Below, in pieces: positions 60,163 to 64,000 of a stretch of 64,000 bases of DNA (its first letter is position 1; each line of letters begins with the position of its first letter). The notes below the pieces were generated by a model, which made no database searches, was not told where the DNA came from, and saw only the letters and a program-made list of their open reading frames with translations. The stretch is from an uncultured Oscillibacter sp. (GTDB taxonomy: Bacteria > Bacillota > Clostridia > Oscillospirales > Oscillospiraceae), in NCBI GenBank assembly GCA_910588005.1, contig CAJUQM010000009.1:1-64000 (forward strand), written 5' to 3'. The position numbers were made by a program, and so were the translations under genes.

Positions 60163-62070
60163 TTAGGGAAACTCCCAGGGGGTCTCCGCCGCCCGGGCAA
60201 GGGCCGCTGTCCGCCGCCGCCTCCACCCCGCCAGGGCGCCTGCGGCAATCAGGACAACCGCTCCTCCGCCTGCCGCCAGAACACCGGCGGAGGGAATGCC
60301 TCTGCCTTGAAAGCTGTAATCCGCTCCCGAGAGGTACGCCGATAAACCGGCCTGGGTTCCCTCCGCCAGCTGCCGCATGACGCCTTTTTGAAAGATGTCC
60401 CGCAGACCGGCGGCCTTCACTGCCTCCCGGTAGGGTTTGGACATGCCCATGGCGGACAGCTCCAGATAGGCGTCCACCGCACCGTCCCAGTCCTCCAGGG
60501 ATTGCAGCCACAGGTCCAGGGCAGACAGAGCGGAGGTGGCGTAGCTGATGTAGTACATAGGGCTTTGAAAGTTGTGGGCGACATCTACCCAAAAATAGCT
60601 CTCCTCCTCATCCGGACCGTATGAGTAGCCGTATTCCTCTGAGATGTCCTTAAAAAGGCGGTTGACCTCCTCCAGACTTTTGTCCGGATCGCTGTAGACC
60701 GCTGTCTGGAATTCATCATACATGCAGCCCTCCAGTACGGAGCTGACCATATTGGAGACAGTGACCCAGCAGAAGGCCCGGCCCCCCTCCGAACCAAAGA
60801 GGTCTCTGGCGCAGGACGTGAAGAGAACCTCCAGTCCCTGGGAGTGGATTTCCCCCACGTCGATATGAAACTGAGACCACAGGTCGTGTTCCGTGCTGTG
60901 AAAGGCCTCGTTGAAGTGGCCGAATTCGTGGATAAGTGTGCTGTAGTCCTGGTAGTCTCCGTAGGGACTGTCAAAGATAAAGGCGGTACCGTAGGCGGGG
61001 AGGGAGACGGTGTAGCCCGTGGGCAGCTTGCTCTCGCCTGGGGCGATATCATAGAGGTGGTAGTTTCGCATAAAGGCAAAGGTCTCTGCCAGCTCCGGAT
61101 CGATGCGGTCCATATAGGGCTGGATGGCGTCCAGGATGGCGTCTCCGCCGGCCCGGGTCCGGACCTCTAAGGCCCGCAGATCTCGGGAGGATCCGGCATC
61201 CATCAGCTTGGATTCCAGAGGGACCCAGTACCGCTTGGCCGCCTGGTGTACAGTCTGGATGTCCTCTGTGGAGTAGTCCCGGCCGTAGAGCGCCTGATAG
61301 GCGTAGTCGGCATAGTTGGAATAGCCGTTTTCCCCGGCGATCTCCGTCCGCACCCGCACCAGCTGGAGAAAGAGTTCCCCGGCGGACCGGTTTCGCGCCT
61401 GTTCCAGCAGGGAGGCGATTTCCCGGTAGGTCTCGCCGTCCAAAGAGGCGTCTTCAGAGAGGGATTTCTCCGTCCATATCCGGCCGCCGGCGGTGACCTG
61501 AATTGGTTGGGCCATAGCCTGGTCATAGGCCTGAATCAGCCGCTCCTCCTCCTGATAGAGAAGGGACTCGCGGTCCGTCAACTCCTGGTACTCCCGGAGA
61601 AAGGCTATGCCATCCGGTCCGGCATCCCGCTGAATGATATCCTGGTAGGGGGTGTCCAACAGCAGCCGCAGTGCCGAGTAACAGCTGTCGAAGACCTGAG
61701 CGGACAGCTCAGCCAGGGCGGCGGATTCCTCTGCGGCGGCCTGATCCGCTCCATTGGCGTCATAACGGATGCCGATCAGGGCGGATTGGGTGGACAGCCG
61801 GTCCACCTCGGATAAAATCCGCCGGTACAGCGACTCCAATTCCGCCCGGGTTCCGGCATTCTCGGTCTGAATGGCGGGGGAGGCAGCCGTCTGCCGCAGG
61901 GCGGACAGGGCGTCCAGCAAGGCGGCGGCGTCAAAGCCGGTATACTCCATGTCGGAAAAGTCCACCGGCAGGTGCTCCTTTTCCGGATCGCGGACAGCGG
62001 CGCGGGCAGAAGGGGCCGAAAGCAGGCAGCAGAGCAAGAGAGCCAGACCCTGAATAATCGCTTTTTTCAA
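60163..62070 (-). CDS. Membrane-anchored M3-like zinc metallopeptidase
   Basis: 635 residues. A signal peptide (GLALLLCCLLSAPSARA) and a C-terminal membrane helix plus basic stop (GVLAAGGGAVVLIAAGALAGWRRRR) make it an extracytoplasmic, anchored enzyme. The oligoendopeptidase-F-like helical fold contains HEFGH (H381, E382, H385) and the third zinc ligand E407 in GEIHSQGLE, so catalysis looks intact. Most M3 peptidases are cytoplasmic, which makes this topology notable. The start is TTG 62070 behind GAGGTG. Confidence 0.88.
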   Translation of the reverse strand: MKKAIIQGLALLLCCLLSAPSARAAVRDPEKEHLPVDFSDMEYTGFDAAALLDALSALRQTAASPAIQTENAGTRAELESLYRRILSEVDRLSTQSALIGIRYDANGADQAAAEESAALAELSAQVFDSCYSALRLLLDTPYQDIIQRDAGPDGIAFLREYQELTDRESLLYQEEERLIQAYDQAMAQPIQVTAGGRIWTEKSLSEDASLDGETYREIASLLEQARNRSAGELFLQLVRVRTEIAGENGYSNYADYAYQALYGRDYSTEDIQTVHQAAKRYWVPLESKLMDAGSSRDLRALEVRTRAGGDAILDAIQPYMDRIDPELAETFAFMRNYHLYDIAPGESKLPTGYTVSLPAYGTAFIFDSPYGDYQDYSTLIHEFGHFNEAFHSTEHDLWSQFHIDVGEIHSQGLEVLFTSCARDLFGSEGGRAFCWVTVSNMVSSVLEGCMYDEFQTAVYSDPDKSLEEVNRLFKDISEEYGYSYGPDEEESYFWVDVAHNFQSPMYYISYATSALSALDLWLQSLEDWDGAVDAYLELSAMGMSKPYREAVKAAGLRDIFQKGVMRQLAEGTQAGLSAYLSGADYSFQGRGIPSAGVLAAGGGAVVLIAAGALAGWRRRRTAALARAAETPWEFP

Positions 62071-62401
62071 AACGGCACACCTCGTTCAAAATAAATTACA
62101 GCCATTGTAGCAGAATTTGCATTCCCTGGCAACGGAAAAGATAAAAAGGGGCCGCCCGGCGACATGCACCGTGCGGCCCAAGCGGGTGGGATATTGGAAA
62201 GCTTCCTGGATTATCTTACACCTTTAGGGGCAGCTTTGTAAATAGGAGCTTTTGGCGAATTCGCACTACTTTTGGCGGATTTAGGCGAGGAAAAAGAATT
62301 TGGTTTTTTTCACCACATACCCCTTTCCAAAGACCAACAGATGTGTTATACTATACAAAAGGGAGGGTGCGCCTCCCGTCCACACGAAAGGAGCGATCTC
62401 G
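62071..62401. promoter_or_regulatory. Divergent gap upstream of hpf
   Basis: The gap separates the leftward peptidase from rightward hpf. For hpf, TATACT (62347-62352) with TTTCCA (62324-62329) 17 bp upstream is a plausible promoter. A GGGCCGC/GCGGCCC dyad lies near 62150-62180. Two CTTTTGGCG-like repeats occur near 62248 and 62270. No gene is supported. Confidence 0.5.
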
Positions 62402-62950
62402 ATGAAGTATACCTACACCTGTAAGAAAGTCTCCCTGAACAACTCCATCAAGGACTATGCCGAGAAAAAGATCTCCAAGCTGGAGCGGTACCTGCGGGAC
62501 GAAAACGCCACCGCCCATGTGCTCTTCTCCGTGGAGAAGGACCACCTGTGCGCCGTGGAGGTTACCATCCGGGATGGCGGCACGCTGCTCCGTGCCCAGA
62601 CGGAGGCACCGGACGGGGATATGCGCGGCGCGGTGGACGCCGCAGTGGGGTATATCGAGCGTCAGATTCTGAAAAATAAAACCCGTTTGGCCAAGCGGCT
62701 GCGGAGCGAGGGCTTCCCGCCCCCGGCCCCGGCGGACGATTTTGAGGTGACGGAGGAGAAGGAATTTCCCATCGTCCGCACCAAGCGCTTTGCGGTGAAG
62801 CCTATGAGCGCCGAAGAGGCTATTTTGCAGATGAACCTGCTGGACCACAGCTTCTTTGTGTTCCGCAGCAGCGACGACGACAGCTTGTCCATCGTCTACA
62901 GGCGGAAATCCGGCGGCTACGGTCTCATCGTCACAGACGAGGAGGAGTAA
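62402..62950 (+). CDS. hpf: Ribosome hibernation promoting factor, long form
   Basis: 182 residues. The N-terminal S30AE domain (about 1-105; MKYTYTCKKVSLNNSIKDYA) binds the 30S decoding centre, and the C-terminal domain (about 125-182; KRFAVKPMSAEEAILQMNLL, HSFFVFRSSD) dimerises two ribosomes into a 100S particle. The start is ATG 62402 behind GAAAGGAG. It stands alone, with its own promoter and terminator. Confidence 0.95.
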   Translation: MKYTYTCKKVSLNNSIKDYAEKKISKLERYLRDENATAHVLFSVEKDHLCAVEVTIRDGGTLLRAQTEAPDGDMRGAVDAAVGYIERQILKNKTRLAKRLRSEGFPPPAPADDFEVTEEKEFPIVRTKRFAVKPMSAEEAILQMNLLDHSFFVFRSSDDDSLSIVYRRKSGGYGLIVTDEEE

Positions 62951-62961
62951 GGGAATCCATA

Positions 62962-62993
62962 AAAGCGGAGAGGCCTTCGGCCTCTCCGCTTTT
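62962..62993. terminator. Bidirectional terminator after hpf
   Basis: AGCGGAGAGGCC-TTC-GGCCTCTCCGCT (62963-62989) with TTTT on the right and AAA on the left. It separates hpf from the convergent XRE gene. Confidence 0.88.
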
Positions 62994-63236
62994 TCATTGA
63001 ATCTCCTGCTCCAGCCCCTTAAACTCCGGGCCGGCAAAAAACTCCTCCAGAGAGATGTCCAGCCCGTCGCAGAGGATCTTGATTGTGGTGATGGAGACAT
63101 CTCTGCGGGTGGGGTCCATCATGCTGTACACGGTGGAGGGTGTGACGCCGGACCGCACCGCCAGCTCATTGTATTTCATTTTGCGCTGGCGGCAAATACC
63201 TGCAAACCGCGCTGCGACCGCGTCTTTTATACCCAT
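62994..63236 (-). CDS. XRE-family regulator
   Basis: 80 residues. The helix-turn-helix reads MKYNELAVRSGVTPSTVYSM (about 20-39), followed by DVSITTIKILCDGLDISLEEFF, typical of small XRE proteins. The start is ATG 63236, behind GAGGTGAG. It is divergent from the 63-residue ORF across a gap carrying repeated TTGCGTATA and a palindrome, so it probably represses both. Confidence 0.88.
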   Translation of the reverse strand: MGIKDAVAARFAGICRQRKMKYNELAVRSGVTPSTVYSMMDPTRRDVSITTIKILCDGLDISLEEFFAGPEFKGLEQEIQ

Positions 63237-63275
63237 ACCACTCACCTCGCTGGTATGGTATCTGCTTATGCGCAT

Positions 63276-63318
63276 TTGCGTATACGCACTTGCGTATAAA
63301 TGGGAAATATGATAGAAT
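63276..63318 (+). promoter_or_regulatory. Promoter with overlapping TTGCGTATA repeats
   Basis: TTGCGTATA occurs at 63276-63284 and 63290-63298, 14 bp apart; the first is part of the palindrome TGCGTATACGCA (63277-63288). The second copy overlaps the -35 (TTGCGT 63290-63295), with TAGAAT (63313-63318) 17 bp on. Confidence 0.75.
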
Positions 63319-63336
63319 CTGCGTGAGGTGATTTTT

Positions 63337-63528
63337 ATGAATGATCAAACGGAGCGGGAGTTCTACCGCTGTCTGGTGTCCGACGCCAGCGGACGGGCCT
63401 TATTGAGGATTCGGGATATTCTGGCCGACGGTACCCTCTCCGACGAGAGCTGCTTCCACCGGATCGAGGCCATCGTCCGCCTGCTGGAGGATCTGGGTAT
63501 CGGCTGCGGGGACCGGCACGACTTCTGA
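63337..63528 (+). CDS. 63-residue uncharacterised protein, divergent partner of the XRE gene
   Basis: Start ATG 63337 behind GTGAGGTG. It reads MNDQTEREFYRCLVSDASGR, then LLRIRDILADGTLSDESCFH, and looks helical and acidic. No family is recognised. The promoter overlaps putative XRE operator repeats, so expression is probably repressed under normal conditions. A GC-rich dyad (about 63534-63557) follows the stop. Confidence 0.7.
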   Translation: MNDQTEREFYRCLVSDASGRALLRIRDILADGTLSDESCFHRIEAIVRLLEDLGIGCGDRHDF

Positions 63529-63562
63529 AAGAACGCGCCCGCCGTATAGGCGGGCGCGTCAC

Positions 63563-64000
63563 TTATTCGCTCTTTGTAAATTGGGCCGGGTCCCGCAGGG
63601 CCTCCGCGGTCTCCGCCGGGGCTTTGGCGTGGATCGTTAAAAGGTCCTCCCAATTCAGGATGGAAACGGGCAGCACGCCCTCCAGGCCATCCAGAACCGT
63701 CATCGACATCACATCGGTGCCCTCGTAAACCGTGAAGCGCAGCACCTCCTGATACTCCCGCTCCGTATCCGGGTCCTGCCCCGCCAGAAGGGTCTTCTGC
63801 TGCATAAACACGTAGGTATAGAGCACAATTTCGTCCTCCACGCTGGAGGCCTGCTTCCACTCCATGTCGCCCTGGATCAAATCGTCTACCCGTTGCACGG
63901 CCTCCTCGCTGTCAATGGTGCATACCTCTTCGCCCTGACTGTCCAGGATCTTCCAGTAGTGGCCCTTGGCGCTCCAGTCGTCGTCCAAGCCGTCCCAGAG
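63563..64000 (-). CDS. Hypothetical protein (5' end outside window)
   Basis: At least 145 residues, read leftward from the window edge. The frame is open beyond the TTG at 63988, so the true start is probably outside. Visible features are GHYWKILDSQGEEVCTIDSE and LYTYVFMQQKTLLAGQDPDT, with mixed alpha/beta composition and no membrane segment. I do not recognise it. Confidence 0.65.
   Translation of the reverse strand, partial: LWDGLDDDWSAKGHYWKILDSQGEEVCTIDSEEAVQRVDDLIQGDMEWKQASSVEDEIVLYTYVFMQQKTLLAGQDPDTEREYQEVLRFTVYEGTDVMSMTVLDGLEGVLPVSILNWEDLLTIHAKAPAETAEALRDPAQFTKSE

Overview
The window looks like a chromosomal segment of a GC-rich Firmicute, most likely a gut Clostridium of the Oscillospiraceae type (Flavonifractor/Oscillibacter-like). 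The reasons are T-box leaders on aminoacyl-tRNA synthetase genes, strong AGGAGG-type ribosome binding sites, DnaD/DnaI-type replication genes, both ParB and Noc, long-form HPF, and XRE, PadR, GntR-YtrA and YesM/YesN regulators. The taxon is inferred from gene content. No rRNA or tRNA gene was recognised.

Region 1-36 kb is mostly leftward housekeeping. It begins with hisS (behind a T-box) and aspS, which are separated by a hairpin-rich regulator cassette lying between inverted 84-bp repeats. Next come mgsA, a MinD-like ATPase, rsmG, mscL, a PilZ protein and serS. parA and parB follow, with two perfect parS sites (9540-9555 and 12183-12198) and a small MITE-like element. A GH13 hydrolase is followed by the cell-wall block mrdA, mreD, mreC, maf, dut, a U32 protein and zapA, with no local mreB. 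dnaD and dnaI run rightward. A PadR cassette, a VanW protein, noc, prmA, degV, a DUF1836 regulator and mnmE come next, then a tiny ribbon-helix-helix gene followed by 10-bp phased repeats, and finally pnp and rpsO. The noc, parA, parB, rsmG and mnmE set is the one usually found near the replication origin, so the window is probably origin-proximal, though rearranged relative to Bacillus.

Region 36-46 kb runs mostly rightward. A GntR regulator, an ABC exporter and an amidase form one operon. They are followed by two tiny paralogous ORFs on either side of an XRE regulator. A T-box leader with an ATC (Ile) specifier then precedes an NTF2-fold protein, a zinc-ribbon protein and ileS. A PIN-like gene and a lipoprotein gene end the region.

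Region 46-60 kb is one galactose module: mglB-mglA-mglC, a YesN-type response regulator, a LytS/YesM-type histidine kinase, two extra sugar-binding-protein homologues, then galK, galT and galM. The layout suggests a binding-protein/kinase/regulator system that senses sugar outside the cell and switches on MglBAC uptake and Leloir catabolism. galE is not in the window.

Region 60-64 kb holds a small membrane protein, a membrane-anchored M3-like metallopeptidase, hpf, an XRE regulator divergent from a 63-residue ORF, and a truncated hypothetical gene at the edge.
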